From contig JAUYFM010000028.1 of NCBI GenBank assembly GCA_030690945.1, positions 1-32,832 on the forward strand: a stretch of DNA of 32,832 nucleotides, given 5' to 3'. Under the pieces are notes generated by a model, which made no database searches, was not told the origin of the DNA, and was given only the letters and a program-made list of their open reading frames with translations. This DNA is from Smithellaceae bacterium (GTDB lineage Bacteria > Desulfobacterota > Syntrophia > Syntrophales > Smithellaceae). Shown here one piece after another: positions 1 through 7,578 of this stretch. Every line of letters begins with the position of its first letter. Positions within the stretch are counted from its first letter, which is position 1. Both the position numbers and the translations under genes were made by a program.

Positions 1-933
1 CTTCAGAAACAGCAGTCCGAGGGTTGGGGTGCAAAAGTCATTGAACGGCTTTCTCGTGACCTGAAAGTGTCCTTCCCACAGATGCAGGGATTTTCCAGAA
101 CTAATCTGCTTTATATGCGTGCTTTTGCAGTGGCTTGGCCAGACGAATCAATTGTCCAACGGGTCGTTGGACAATTGCCATGGCGGCACAACATCGCGCT
201 TCTCGACAAGCTGAAAGACCCTACAAAAAGGCTCTGGTATGCTGAAAAAACAATCGAAAACGGCTGGTCTCAGCCCGTTTTGGTACATCATATTGAAACG
301 CTGCTACATGAAAGACAGGGTAAGGCTATCACTAATTTCTCAAACACCCTTCCATCCCCGCAGTCCGACCTTGCTCAAAGTCTTTTAAAAGATCCTTATA
401 GTTTTGATTTTTTAACCCTTGCTGAAGATGCCCATGAACGGCATCTCGAAGCGGGTTTGCTTGTTCATATCAGGGAATTTCTACTAGAACTTGGCCAAGG
501 CTTTGCCTTTGTCGGAAGCCAGTATCCGCTTAGGGTAGGGGAACATGATTTTTTTGTTGACTTGCTCTTTTATCACCTAAAACTCCGTTGTTTTATTGTA
601 ATAGACCTTAAGATGCATGCTTTTGATCCCGAGTTTTCCGGAAAAATGAACTTCTATCTTTCAGCGGTAGATGATCTTCTACGCCATCCGGGTGATGCAC
701 CATCCATCGGTGTAATTCTTTGTAAGACACGAGACGCAACGGTGGCAGAATATGCGCTTCGGGATGTGAATAAACCAATAGGCGTATCAACGCATATCAC
801 GGAATTACTCACCCGATCGCTTCCTGATAATCTGAAGAATGATTTACCGACTATTGAGGAGCTTGAGTTCGAGGCTGCCGGTGTTCCTTTTCCTGAAGAA
901 GAAGGCACAGAGAAAACAAATGGGGAGTCGTGA
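1..933 (+). CDS. DUF1016/YhcG-type PDDEXK nuclease, 5' end missing
   Basis: The reading frame is open from base 1, so the gene begins upstream of the window and about 310 codons are visible. The N-terminal part (EGWGAKVIERLSRDLK, then FPQMQGFSRTNLLYMRAF) matches the DUF1016 N-terminal domain. The C-terminal part has the PDDEXK-type core, with an acidic residue in DFFVDLLFY and a DxK pair in VIDLKM, followed by the family's GKMNFYLSAVDDLL and DAPSIGVILCK segments. Most relatives have ELK where this protein has DLK; Asp is tolerated in this superfamily, so activity cannot be excluded. The family occurs as an accessory gene in type I restriction loci and other defence clusters. A GTG at 67 is only an internal codon, because the conserved domain extends upstream of it. 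The family call is firm; the cellular role is unknown. Confidence 0.85.
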   Translation, partial: LQKQQSEGWGAKVIERLSRDLKVSFPQMQGFSRTNLLYMRAFAVAWPDESIVQRVVGQLPWRHNIALLDKLKDPTKRLWYAEKTIENGWSQPVLVHHIETLLHERQGKAITNFSNTLPSPQSDLAQSLLKDPYSFDFLTLAEDAHERHLEAGLLVHIREFLLELGQGFAFVGSQYPLRVGEHDFFVDLLFYHLKLRCFIVIDLKMHAFDPEFSGKMNFYLSAVDDLLRHPGDAPSIGVILCKTRDATVAEYALRDVNKPIGVSTHITELLTRSLPDNLKNDLPTIEELEFEAAGVPFPEEEGTEKTNGES

Positions 934-1199
934 CCTTGCAACCATTGATGGGCGCCGTATTGGCAGTAGCCGTCAGGGAATGTCAGATGGTTATCTTTAC
1001 CTGTGTTCCAGAAAGATATGCTTTTATTGCGGAGGCCGCTGTTGTTCCATTGTAGCAGGCGTTATATCGGGAATGGTTTCATGGCGAGAATGCAGGCTTT
1101 TGCGGCAAAGCAGGAGATAATCGAGACCGCTGCTGCAAAGACGGGAATTCCAGAGCACGAAGCGGTGCTGCATTTGCAAAACAAAAGGAGATAATACCT
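934..1199 (+). other. Gene-poor gap with a short ORF of unknown origin
   Basis: No complete gene is recognisable between the DUF1016 stop and the DUF262 fragment. One frame carries a short ORF ending at 1194 (internal ATG at 1081) that encodes MARMQAFAAKQEIIETAAAK followed by a short tail ending in QNKRR. I do not recognise it; it could be the C-terminus of a deleted gene or chance coding. An AAAAGGAG ribosome-binding site at about 1184-1191 serves the ATG at 1200. The surrounding fragments make this stretch look like a deletion scar rather than an ordinary intergenic region. Confidence 0.35.
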
Positions 1200-1470
1200 A
1201 TGAAAACATCAACGATCCTCGAAAAGATTGATGAGAATCAATTATTTGTCCCGGCGTTTCAACGAGAATATGTTTGGAAACGCGATGACGCTAAACAACT
1301 GATAGATTCCCTCATTAAGGAGTACCCGACCGGAACTATGTTGACATGGGAAACGGCAAACCCTCCTGAGTTGAAGGGGCCGCATAAATATGACACCAAA
1401 CAGGGCGCGGTAAAGCTACTTCTTGACGGTCAACAGCGTGTTACGACTCTCTACATGCTGATTAGGGGGG
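1200..1470 (+). pseudogene. DUF262 (GmrSD-like) N-terminal fragment
   Basis: The first ~90 codons read as a canonical DUF262 N-terminus: STILEKI, then FVPAFQREYVWKRDDAKQLI, a YPTGTMLTWE segment, and the family signature LLLDGQQRVTTLYML. DUF262 is the nucleotide-binding/nuclease module of GmrS/GmrD-type type IV restriction enzymes, which are normally 500-700 residues long. Homology stops abruptly after LIRG near 1470. The frame then runs on for ~70 unrelated codons to a stop at 1682, because it passes out of frame through a dinD-like tail. The start is supported by AAAAGGAG spaced eight to nine bases upstream. The product would lack most of the enzyme and is almost certainly inactive. Confidence 0.75.
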
Positions 1471-1471
1471 A

Positions 1472-1618
1472 AAGGTGCGGCAAACCATCCGGGAATTGGG
1501 CGGTACGATGCCCGAAGAATTACCGGTGGTGGAAAGTATCAAGAAAATCGGGACCCAACAGCGCAAGCAACTCGGCAAGGCTCAGACGTCTGCAAAGAAG
1601 AAAAGCGATGACAAATAA
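1472..1618 (+). pseudogene. dinD: dinD-like C-terminal fragment
   Basis: In the frame beginning at 1472 the DNA encodes KVRQTIRELGGTMPEELP, then VESIKKIGTQQRKQLGKAQ and a lysine-rich tail ending in a TAA at 1616-1618. From memory, E. coli DinD ends with the near-identical segment KVRQTIQELGGTMPEELP, so this is the last ~48 codons of a DNA-damage-inducible protein D homologue. The rest of the gene (over 200 codons) is absent, and the fragment is joined to a DUF262 5' end in a different frame. It has no start of its own. DinD-like genes are frequent passengers in type I restriction operons, in line with the other remnants here. Confidence 0.75.
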
Positions 1619-1639
1619 AGGGAGCGGTTCTATAAAAAA

Positions 1640-1707
1640 CGTTAATTGCTGCCTGTTTCGTGTTAAATTAACGATGCTTTGACAAATACCCGTTAAGCAG
1701 GTATGAT
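1640..1707 (+). promoter_or_regulatory. Promoter of the first Fic gene with inverted half-sites
   Basis: A near-consensus sigma-70 promoter is visible: TTGACA at 1679-1684, a 17-base spacer, and TATGAT at 1702-1707. Immediately upstream lies a perfect 8-bp inverted repeat, CGTTAATT (1640-1647) and AATTAACG (1666-1673). A further CGTTAA (1691-1696) sits inside the promoter spacer. Three such half-sites around the core promoter suggest operator control, possibly by the Fic protein's own C-terminal region. The predicted start of transcription (about 1713-1715) coincides with the ATG at 1714. Confidence 0.65.
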
Positions 1708-1713
1708 TTATCC

Positions 1714-2595
1714 ATGGCAACAACAAATCCGGTAAAAAGCGCTATCAAAGACCTGAAGGCCGAATACGACCGGCTTGCCCAGGGCAAAGAATCTTTACTG
1801 TCCATTATTGATGAAGCCGAGCTTTCGGAAAGCGTTTTCAATTCTAACGCCATCGAGAATTCAACGCTGACGCTGAAGGAGACGGAGCGTATTCTGCTGG
1901 AGATGGAAGTTTCCCGTCATGTCTCGGTGCGGGAAGTTTTTGAAGCAAAAAACCTCGCCCGGGTGATAGAATATACCAAAAGCAAAGCGCAGGAAGAGGA
2001 ACTTTCTCTGGAGATGATTCTGCTTCTGCACAAAATGCTGATCGGCAATATCAACGATGCGATTGCCGGGCGTTTCCGCACCACGGGCGAATACGTCCGT
2101 GTGGGAACCCATATCGCGCCGGCACCTGAATATGTTGCGCAAATGATGGAGACAATTCTGAGGGAATATGCCGCCGACCACACCAATTACTTTACCGACA
2201 AGATCGCCAAATTCCATCTTGATTTCGAAACGATCCATCCGTTTTGCGATGGCAATGGTAGAATGGGTCGGGTAATCATCAATTTCCAGATCAGGCGCTT
2301 GGGGTTTCCCGGCATCATCATTCGGGATAAAGAGAAGCGGGTTTATTACGCCTCGTTCAATGAATATAGCAAAGCAAAAAATGCCAAAACAATGGAGAAG
2401 ATTATCACCCTCGCTCTGACGGAGTCGCTGCATAAAAGAATTACCTATCTGCGCGGCGAGAAGATAACCACGCTTGCCGATTGCGCGAAAACGGGCCGGA
2501 AATCGATCAACACCCTGCTTAACGCCGCCCGCCGACAGACGATTCCGGCTTTCCGTGAAAAAGGTGTTTGGAAAATTGGAGTTTATAACCGATGA
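1714..2595 (+). CDS. Fic family protein, class II (N-terminal inhibitory motif)
   Basis: The 293-residue protein carries the Fic active-site motif HPFCDGNGRMGR at residues 175-186, which binds a nucleotide and transfers AMP or another phosphate-linked group to a target protein. The inhibitory motif (S/T)xxxE(G/N) appears as SNAIEN at residues 44-49, before the Fic core, which makes this a class II Fic whose Glu48 should block productive ATP binding. The region after residue ~235 resembles a helix-turn-helix tail. The ATG at 1714 has only a weak GCAGG about 12 bases upstream and lies at the predicted transcription start, so translation may be leaderless. All key residues are present and the gene seems intact although its neighbours are broken. 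Its stop overlaps the start of an HsdR-like fragment, as expected inside a type I restriction operon. The target is unknown. Confidence 0.9.
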   Translation: MATTNPVKSAIKDLKAEYDRLAQGKESLLSIIDEAELSESVFNSNAIENSTLTLKETERILLEMEVSRHVSVREVFEAKNLARVIEYTKSKAQEEELSLEMILLLHKMLIGNINDAIAGRFRTTGEYVRVGTHIAPAPEYVAQMMETILREYAADHTNYFTDKIAKFHLDFETIHPFCDGNGRMGRVIINFQIRRLGFPGIIIRDKEKRVYYASFNEYSKAKNAKTMEKIITLALTESLHKRITYLRGEKITTLADCAKTGRKSINTLLNAARRQTIPAFREKGVWKIGVYNR

Positions 2596-2675
2596 ACGAA
2601 GCGGAAACCAGAGTGGCACTAATCCTGAAGGAAAGCCGTTGGGGCGCTGAAGATGGCCGCGAATGTGGAGTATGA
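2592..2675 (+). pseudogene. HsdR N-terminal fragment
   Basis: Twenty-seven codons begin with an ATG that overlaps the Fic stop (ATGA) and read MNEAETRVALILKESRWG before running to a stop at 2673-2675. Many type I restriction R subunits open with a very similar phrase (NEAETRAELI followed by a GWG). The rest of such a ~1000-residue protein is missing. The ATGA overlap with fic suggests that this was once a translationally coupled gene. The match is short, so the family call is moderate. Confidence 0.5.
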
Positions 2676-2775
2676 CTATGACTTCTTCGTTTATGTGGAC
2701 GAAGAAAGTTTTGAAAAATACAAGCCGACTTCATTCCGGCAATTGCTGGATGGCTTCAAAGAATACAAAGGGTAA
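2653..2775 (+). other. Short ORF, possible gene fragment
   Basis: A 40-residue reading frame starting MAANVEYDYDFFVYVDEESF and ending in a TAA at 2773-2775 has a protein-like composition rich in Asp, Glu, Phe and Tyr. I do not recognise it. It overlaps the HsdR-like fragment in another frame and has no obvious ribosome-binding site. It is probably the 3' end of a deleted gene rather than a functional small protein. Confidence 0.25.
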
Positions 2776-2779
2776 ATAT

Positions 2780-2910
2780 GATGAACTCGTAAAAAGACGA
2801 AAAATACACATTATGTCATTTCGACCGAAGGGAGAAATCTTGAAATAATTGAAGATTTCTCGTCGCTTCGCTCCTCGAAATGTCAAAATGTGACTTTTTA
2901 CTAGACCATC
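2780..2910. repeat. Dispersed hairpin repeat, copy 1 (long form)
   Basis: This is a nested inverted repeat. The inner arms are GAGAAATCTT (2832-2841) and AAGATTTCTC (2852-2861). The middle arms are TGTCATTTCGA (2814-2824) and TCGAAATGTCA (2875-2885, one mismatch). Outer arms are GTAAAAAG (2789-2796) and CTTTTTAC (2894-2901), with imperfect pairing extending to about 2780 and 2910. A second copy of the inner part lies at 32741-32821. No protein is encoded. It resembles a MITE/REP-like element and would fold into a long hairpin if transcribed. The remaining bases to 3052 hold only a small CCCGC/GCGGG hairpin before the next gene. Confidence 0.8.
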
Positions 2911-3052
2911 AAATATAACAAGCCGCTTACTTAATCAACCACCTCGCGAGCTCGCTGTCGAGGTATGAAATGAACGTCATTATATCGCAGCAAGCTGCGG
3001 AGAATTAACGCTCGTCCCGCAACAGCGGGATTAAAACTAAAAAGGAAATATT

Positions 3053-4306
3053 ATGAATCGCTTATTTGATGAAAAAGAATCGTGGACTACTGAGGAGAGA
3101 AAAACCAGACAAGATGAAAGCCTGTCCGGCATGGTGAAACTAGGATATGAAAAATCATCTGCGTTAAAAAAAATATTCGACAGCCATAAAATCAATCCCG
3201 CCAAAATCAAATCACGGGAAAACCTGGAAATTTTACCGGTTACATCGCGGGAAAAGTTAGTTGAAATGGAAATGCAGAACGCGCCTTACGCAGGACTGGA
3301 AAATCCATCTATTGCCATCGACCGCATTTTTACTTCACCGGGGCCTGTTTATGAACCGCATCTTTCCGAAACCGATTATCTTTGGGCCAGAGCGTTTTTC
3401 GCGGCGGGCATCGGACCCCATGATATTGCCCTCAATGCCTTTTCCTATCATCTGGTGGCGGCGGGGCTTACTTTTCATAACGGCCTGCGCAAAGTCGGCG
3501 CGACGGTTGTTCCCTCCGGTACATCGTCATCGCAGGTTCAGGTGCAGTTAATTAAAGATTTGAAAGTGACTGCCTATGTCGGCACACCAAGTTTCCTGAT
3601 GTCGATCATTACAAAAGCCCAGGAGCTGGGGTTTGATTTCAAGAAAGATTTCCTTGTGAAAAAAGCCTGCTTTGCCGCCGAGCCTCTGCTGCCGCAGCTT
3701 CGGCAGGCTTTTGAAAGAGAATACGGTATTGATACGTATCAAATGTATGGTGCAACGGAGGTGGGCGATGTGGCTTATGAATGTTCCCAGAAATCCGGCT
3801 GGCATATCTGTGAAGAAACCATTGTGGAAATCGTCGATCCGGCAACCGGAAGGAATGTTGCTCCGGGAAGCTTAGGCGAAGTGGTGGTCACTCGCCTCAA
3901 CGATATTTTCTTTCTGCTGCGTTTCGGCACGGGCGATTTATCGAGGTTGATCACCGAAAAATGTTCCTGTGGCAGAACATCCTATCGTCTGGCGGGTATT
4001 GCGGGCAGGGTAGGCGACGCGGTGAAAGTCCGGGGACTGTTTATCGCACCAAGCCAACTCAAGCTTCTTGCCGGTAAATTTGAAAATCTCCCTCTTCAGG
4101 CCATTGTCAGCCGCAGCGGCCATGAAGATGTTCTCACAATGCGCGTAGAGAATGTAAATAAACAAGTTGGAACAGATATTTGGGAAGATAACTTCAAGAA
4201 GATGTTTAAAGAAATATGCACGGTAAAAATTGACGCCATGGAATACGTGAAGCAAGGCGCGATCACGCCTGATTCGAAATTTATTCTTGATCAGCGGCAG
4301 TGGTAG
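3053..4306 (+). CDS. Phenylacetate-CoA ligase-like AMP-forming enzyme
   Basis: The 417-residue product belongs to the PaaK-type branch of the ANL superfamily, which activates aryl or other carboxylates to acyl-adenylates and then CoA thioesters. Visible landmarks are a TSPGPVYEP segment in the phosphate-loop position, the acceptor motif YGATEVGDVAYEC, the hinge-region RFGTGDLSRL, a CSCGR segment typical of PaaK relatives, and GRVGDAVKVRG before the C-terminal lid. It is slightly shorter than PaaK (about 430-440), and the N-terminal YEKSSALKKIFD corresponds to the family's usual YxxSPFYRE region. The start at 3053 follows AAAAAGGAAA at suitable spacing. It stands alone, with recJ convergent 55 bases downstream, so the substrate cannot be inferred from neighbours. 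Confidence 0.85.
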   Translation: MNRLFDEKESWTTEERKTRQDESLSGMVKLGYEKSSALKKIFDSHKINPAKIKSRENLEILPVTSREKLVEMEMQNAPYAGLENPSIAIDRIFTSPGPVYEPHLSETDYLWARAFFAAGIGPHDIALNAFSYHLVAAGLTFHNGLRKVGATVVPSGTSSSQVQVQLIKDLKVTAYVGTPSFLMSIITKAQELGFDFKKDFLVKKACFAAEPLLPQLRQAFEREYGIDTYQMYGATEVGDVAYECSQKSGWHICEETIVEIVDPATGRNVAPGSLGEVVVTRLNDIFFLLRFGTGDLSRLITEKCSCGRTSYRLAGIAGRVGDAVKVRGLFIAPSQLKLLAGKFENLPLQAIVSRSGHEDVLTMRVENVNKQVGTDIWEDNFKKMFKEICTVKIDAMEYVKQGAITPDSKFILDQRQW

Positions 4307-4361
4307 GCGCTGTTATTATTTTTTTACCGAATAGATACGCGTCAACAATCGATAAAATCCT

Positions 4362-6101
4362 TTAAGTTAAAACAACGGCGTCTTTCATTTTCAGTTGAAT
4401 ATCGGATGAACCGTTCCAATAATTAATTTGTGGAGAGAAAACCACATCCAGATTTGCGCCATTAATAGCGCCGAGATACTTACCCATGCCAAACCAGATA
4501 GCGTTCACTGAAGCGCCGTCGGATGTCAGACGCATTTTGAGATGATTATGGCCGACGACAACCGGTGAAGACGCTTTGATATTACGGGCGCAGAGAATCG
4601 GCTCGGGATTTTCACAGCCGAAAGGTGCAAGCAAAGTCATCTGATGGATCAGATCAAGATTGATATCCTGAAGATTACATTCCGCGTCAATGAAGGTGTG
4701 AGAAACTATCTCCGAGGATTCAATAGAATTCCCGATGATTTCATCAAGCATGATGGCAAATTCATCAATGTCATCTTCTTTTATGGAAATACCAGCAGCG
4801 CGATAATGGCCGCCGAAGGACAACAACAGTGGCGCGCACTGCTGTAATCCTTTGTGCATATTAAAATCAGACACGCTGCGACCGGAACCTTTACCCACAC
4901 CATCTTTAAGACTGATGACAAACGTCGGACGGCTGAAAAGATCCACGAGGCGCGAGGCCACGATGCCTACCACGCCGGGATGCCATTTTTCGGAAGAAAA
5001 GACCAATGCATTCGTGTTTTCCAGATCGGGATTTGTTCCCAACTGGCCGATAATCTCATTGAAGATGTCTTTTTCCATGGCCTGGCGCCGACGGTTATGC
5101 AAATCGAGCTTTTCCGCGAGTGGTCGTGCCTGATCCATGTTTTCAGCCAACAGAAGATCAACCGCGTCCAGAGCAGAGGCGATCCTGCCTGCAGCATTAA
5201 TGCGGGGAATCAGGCAAAAAGATGCCCTGAAGGAGTCAATGACTTGTCCATCAATGCCGCTGACTTCTTTGAGAGCCCTGATGCCGGGACGTTTGCCTTC
5301 CGTGATTAATTCCAGACCGATCTTCGCAAAAATCCGGTTTTCACGAACCAGCGGCGCAATGTCTCCAATCGTTCCCAGTGCCACAATATCCAGATATTCC
5401 TTAAGGTTGGGATATTGGCCGTCTTTCCAGAAACCCTCCTTGCGCAATGATCCACGAAGCGCGATGAGGAAATAGAAGGCGATTCCGACGCCCGCCAGAT
5501 GCTTGAACGGAAAAGAGCAGTCGGGGCGGTTCGGATTAATACAGGCAACGGCAACCGGCAACTGATCCGTTATCTCGTGATGATCCAATACTATCGTGTC
5601 AATGCCGATGGATTTCGCATACGCGATTTGTTCAACGTCGGAAACCCCGCAGTCCACTGTAATGATAAGCTTTATGTTCTTACTTTTAAACTGGTCGATA
5701 ACCGGGATTTTCAGCCCATAACCTTCCTGAACCCTGTCAGGAATATAGTAAGATACGTGCGGTGTCAGTTCTTTGATAAATTTATAAAGAATAACAACGG
5801 AGGTGATGCCGTCCGCGTCATAGTCACCATAAATGACGATGTCTTCCCCGTCATAAATGGCCTTCAATAGCCTGCTGACGCCAATTTTCATATCCTGCAT
5901 CAGAAATGGACTGCGCAGATCGTTGAGAGAGGGGTAAAGATAACTGCGCGCCTCTTCCAAACTGGCAATATGCCGATTGGCTATCATCTGGGAAATAATC
6001 CGGTGGATGCCGAATTCCTTCGCCAGCGATTCTTCTATGTTTTCATGGCCGGTACCTTTGAGCTTCCATTGTGTTACCGGCAAGTGTCCTTCATCAGTCA
6101 T
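4362..6101 (-). CDS. recJ: Single-stranded-DNA-specific exonuclease RecJ
   Basis: RecJ degrades single-stranded DNA 5' to 3' in recombination, mismatch repair and replication restart. The 579-residue length is normal. The DHH-family motifs are all present: DYDADG at residues 93-98, DCGV from residue 150, and the DHH triad within VLDHHEI at 173-175. The C-terminal DHHA1 region contains SFGGHYRAAG. An AAGAAG ribosome-binding site precedes the ATG. The gene is convergent with the acyl-CoA ligase. The 55-base gap between them has a T-run but no convincing hairpin terminator. Catalytic function should be intact. Confidence 0.95.
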   Translation of the reverse strand: MTDEGHLPVTQWKLKGTGHENIEESLAKEFGIHRIISQMIANRHIASLEEARSYLYPSLNDLRSPFLMQDMKIGVSRLLKAIYDGEDIVIYGDYDADGITSVVILYKFIKELTPHVSYYIPDRVQEGYGLKIPVIDQFKSKNIKLIITVDCGVSDVEQIAYAKSIGIDTIVLDHHEITDQLPVAVACINPNRPDCSFPFKHLAGVGIAFYFLIALRGSLRKEGFWKDGQYPNLKEYLDIVALGTIGDIAPLVRENRIFAKIGLELITEGKRPGIRALKEVSGIDGQVIDSFRASFCLIPRINAAGRIASALDAVDLLLAENMDQARPLAEKLDLHNRRRQAMEKDIFNEIIGQLGTNPDLENTNALVFSSEKWHPGVVGIVASRLVDLFSRPTFVISLKDGVGKGSGRSVSDFNMHKGLQQCAPLLLSFGGHYRAAGISIKEDDIDEFAIMLDEIIGNSIESSEIVSHTFIDAECNLQDINLDLIHQMTLLAPFGCENPEPILCARNIKASSPVVVGHNHLKMRLTSDGASVNAIWFGMGKYLGAINGANLDVVFSPQINYWNGSSDIQLKMKDAVVLT

Positions 6102-6195
6102 GTGTTCTTCTTTAAATTATTTTTTCAAAATGATCATATCAGTGACAAATCTTATGTCAAGTCTTCATTGATAATCTTGATCTTTAAAAAAATAA

Positions 6196-6450
6196 ATGGT
6201 AATCCTCACGCAAGCTATGATCATGAAATGGTTTAAAATAAATAAAAGTGATATCGTGCTTGTTCAGTTTATTATTGAAGGCTATGAGGGACTGGCCACA
6301 GTTTCCACCATTGACCCCAAAGCGGCAATTCTCCAGGTTCTAATCATGCCGGATTTTATTAAAGATGCGGAAAGTATTCTGGATTATTTAAAAGATCGGT
6401 TTATGATGGAAGAGGTACCGTCCCAGAATACCCGGGTGTCTCTATGTTGA
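6196..6450 (+). CDS. DUF4911 domain protein
   Basis: This small acidic protein (up to 84 residues) matches the DUF4911 pattern of deltaproteobacteria: a basic N-terminus, then DIVLVQFIIEGYEGLATVST followed by a DPKAAILQVLIMP strand. The function of the family is unknown. The start is uncertain: ATG codons at 6196, 6217 and 6223 are all possible and none has a clear Shine-Dalgarno sequence. The conserved region begins at MKWFKINKSDIV, so 6223 is attractive. Its stop overlaps the start codons of the next gene, which indicates translational coupling and a shared transcript. Confidence 0.7.
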   Translation: MVILTQAMIMKWFKINKSDIVLVQFIIEGYEGLATVSTIDPKAAILQVLIMPDFIKDAESILDYLKDRFMMEEVPSQNTRVSLC

Positions 6451-7232
6451 TGTTAACCCATACCCATTTATTGCAGCAAATCATGGGTGCATCCAACACC
6501 AAACACAGCGATCCGGATATCTACATTTACAATATTGCTCCCGACTTGCTGACGATTCATCCCGATATCAACGCCAAACAGACGCATTCCATCAATAGAT
6601 TTATCCAGGCGCCTCCGGATCATCCGCGTACCGCCTACATCATGTTTCATCTACTGGTGGATGATCTGGCTCATTACGGAAAAATTTCAATGACATGCCA
6701 GGAAGGGTTCGATCCGCATTCCGCCGGATATTCTTACGTTAAGGGAAGGCGTCTGGTTGATTCCATATTGAATTTACATAAAATTGTTGATCGGGACATA
6801 TCCTATAATGAAGCGGTTTACCGCTCACATTTAATTATTGAGATGATCTATGATCTGGTCATTTTGTCCCATATTCACGCGGACAGGTCCATTGAACTCC
6901 TGGAGGACGCGATTCATTTTACACTTGACCGGAAAGGCAATGAATTTTGCGCCGATATGTCCTGGCTCTATGGCATCGAAAAAGATCATGTCCGGGATGT
7001 GCTGAAAAACGCGGTGTCCTATATCACGAAGGAAAGATTGGAGAGGATTATGAATATCGAAGGCCGAATTCGTCTGTTTACGGACAAATTCGGCCTGAGA
7101 AATGATAATTCGGTGTTTGCTGAAGCGATTCAAACGTTGTTTCAAGATGCCCTGGATTCCATTGAGAATGAAGAATTCCTACAACAGACTTCAACGGCCA
7201 TCAGGAATTACGGTTGGTTTCCGCCGGATTAG
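6444..7232 (+). CDS. Uncharacterised histidine-rich protein, possibly metal-dependent
   Basis: I do not recognise this 262-residue protein with confidence. The N-terminal third has many potential metal ligands ([11 protein letters not shown], then [17 protein letters not shown], a later QTHSINRF, and [12 protein letters not shown]). That spacing loosely recalls the zinc-dependent phospholipase C-like fold, but it is only an impression. The rest is helical with no signal peptide or membrane segment. Two starts are possible, at 6444 or 6450 (ATGTTGATG), and both overlap the DUF4911 stop, so the two genes are coupled. The 3' end overlaps the convergent rpmB stop by four bases. Confidence 0.7.
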   Translation: MLMLTHTHLLQQIMGASNTKHSDPDIYIYNIAPDLLTIHPDINAKQTHSINRFIQAPPDHPRTAYIMFHLLVDDLAHYGKISMTCQEGFDPHSAGYSYVKGRRLVDSILNLHKIVDRDISYNEAVYRSHLIIEMIYDLVILSHIHADRSIELLEDAIHFTLDRKGNEFCADMSWLYGIEKDHVRDVLKNAVSYITKERLERIMNIEGRIRLFTDKFGLRNDNSVFAEAIQTLFQDALDSIENEEFLQQTSTAIRNYGWFPPD

Positions 7233-7426
7233 CTGGCTTTTTTAACAAAACCGGAACGGATGCAACGCGTGCAGGCTTTCACTCTCTTAACTGCTCCCGT
7301 TTTTTCATCAACACATCGTAACTTTTGGAGATTCGGACGCCAGATAGTTTTACTCTTGTTATTGGCGTGACTGACATTATTGCCGACTGCCGGCTTCTTA
7401 CCGCATACTTCACAAATACGAGACAT
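7229..7426 (-). CDS. rpmB: Large ribosomal subunit protein bL28
   Basis: The 65-residue protein is a full-length bL28: [20 protein letters not shown], a KTIWRPNLQ segment, and a C-terminal [12 protein letters not shown]. Four cysteines (CEVC and CTRC) form the zinc-ribbon pattern of the cysteine-containing bL28 type. The ATG is preceded by TAAGGAG about nine bases upstream. No bL33 gene is adjacent. The gene is transcribed alone on the minus strand and its stop overlaps that of the convergent upstream neighbour. Confidence 0.95.
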   Translation of the reverse strand: MSRICEVCGKKPAVGNNVSHANNKSKTIWRPNLQKLRCVDEKTGAVKRVKACTRCIRSGFVKKAS

Positions 7427-7505
7427 GATTTAACTCCTTAGAAAAAATGTAGGTGGTTCCTAAGCTATAATAGGTTATTTTGCAAGCATTTTTTGTGCTT
7501 CACTT

Positions 7506-7540
7506 AAAAAAAACAGGAAACGGTTTCAAACCGTTCCCTG
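7506..7540 (-). terminator. Intrinsic terminator of the purM-purN-FAD-pfk operon
   Basis: Read on the minus strand, a stem CAGGGAACGGTTT / AAACCGTTTCCTG (7514-7540, one mismatch, very short loop) is followed at once by eight U residues (7506-7513). It lies about 30 bases past the phosphofructokinase stop. This is a textbook rho-independent terminator and separates that operon from rpmB. Confidence 0.85.
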
Positions 7541-7550
7541 CAACCTAACC

Positions 7551-7578
7551 TTCAGCCTTCAGCCTTCGGTCTTCAGCC
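7551..7578. repeat. Heptanucleotide tandem repeat at the phosphofructokinase 3' end
   Basis: Four consecutive 7-base units are present: TTCAGCC, TTCAGCC, TTCGGTC (degenerate), TTCAGCC. The array overlaps the last codons of the minus-strand phosphofructokinase gene and supplies its TGA stop codon. Confidence 0.75.

Noticed and set aside
1861-2619. 252-codon minus-strand ORF
   Set aside because: It runs antisense to the Fic gene, has no recognisable domain and no ribosome-binding site; Fic shows every family motif.
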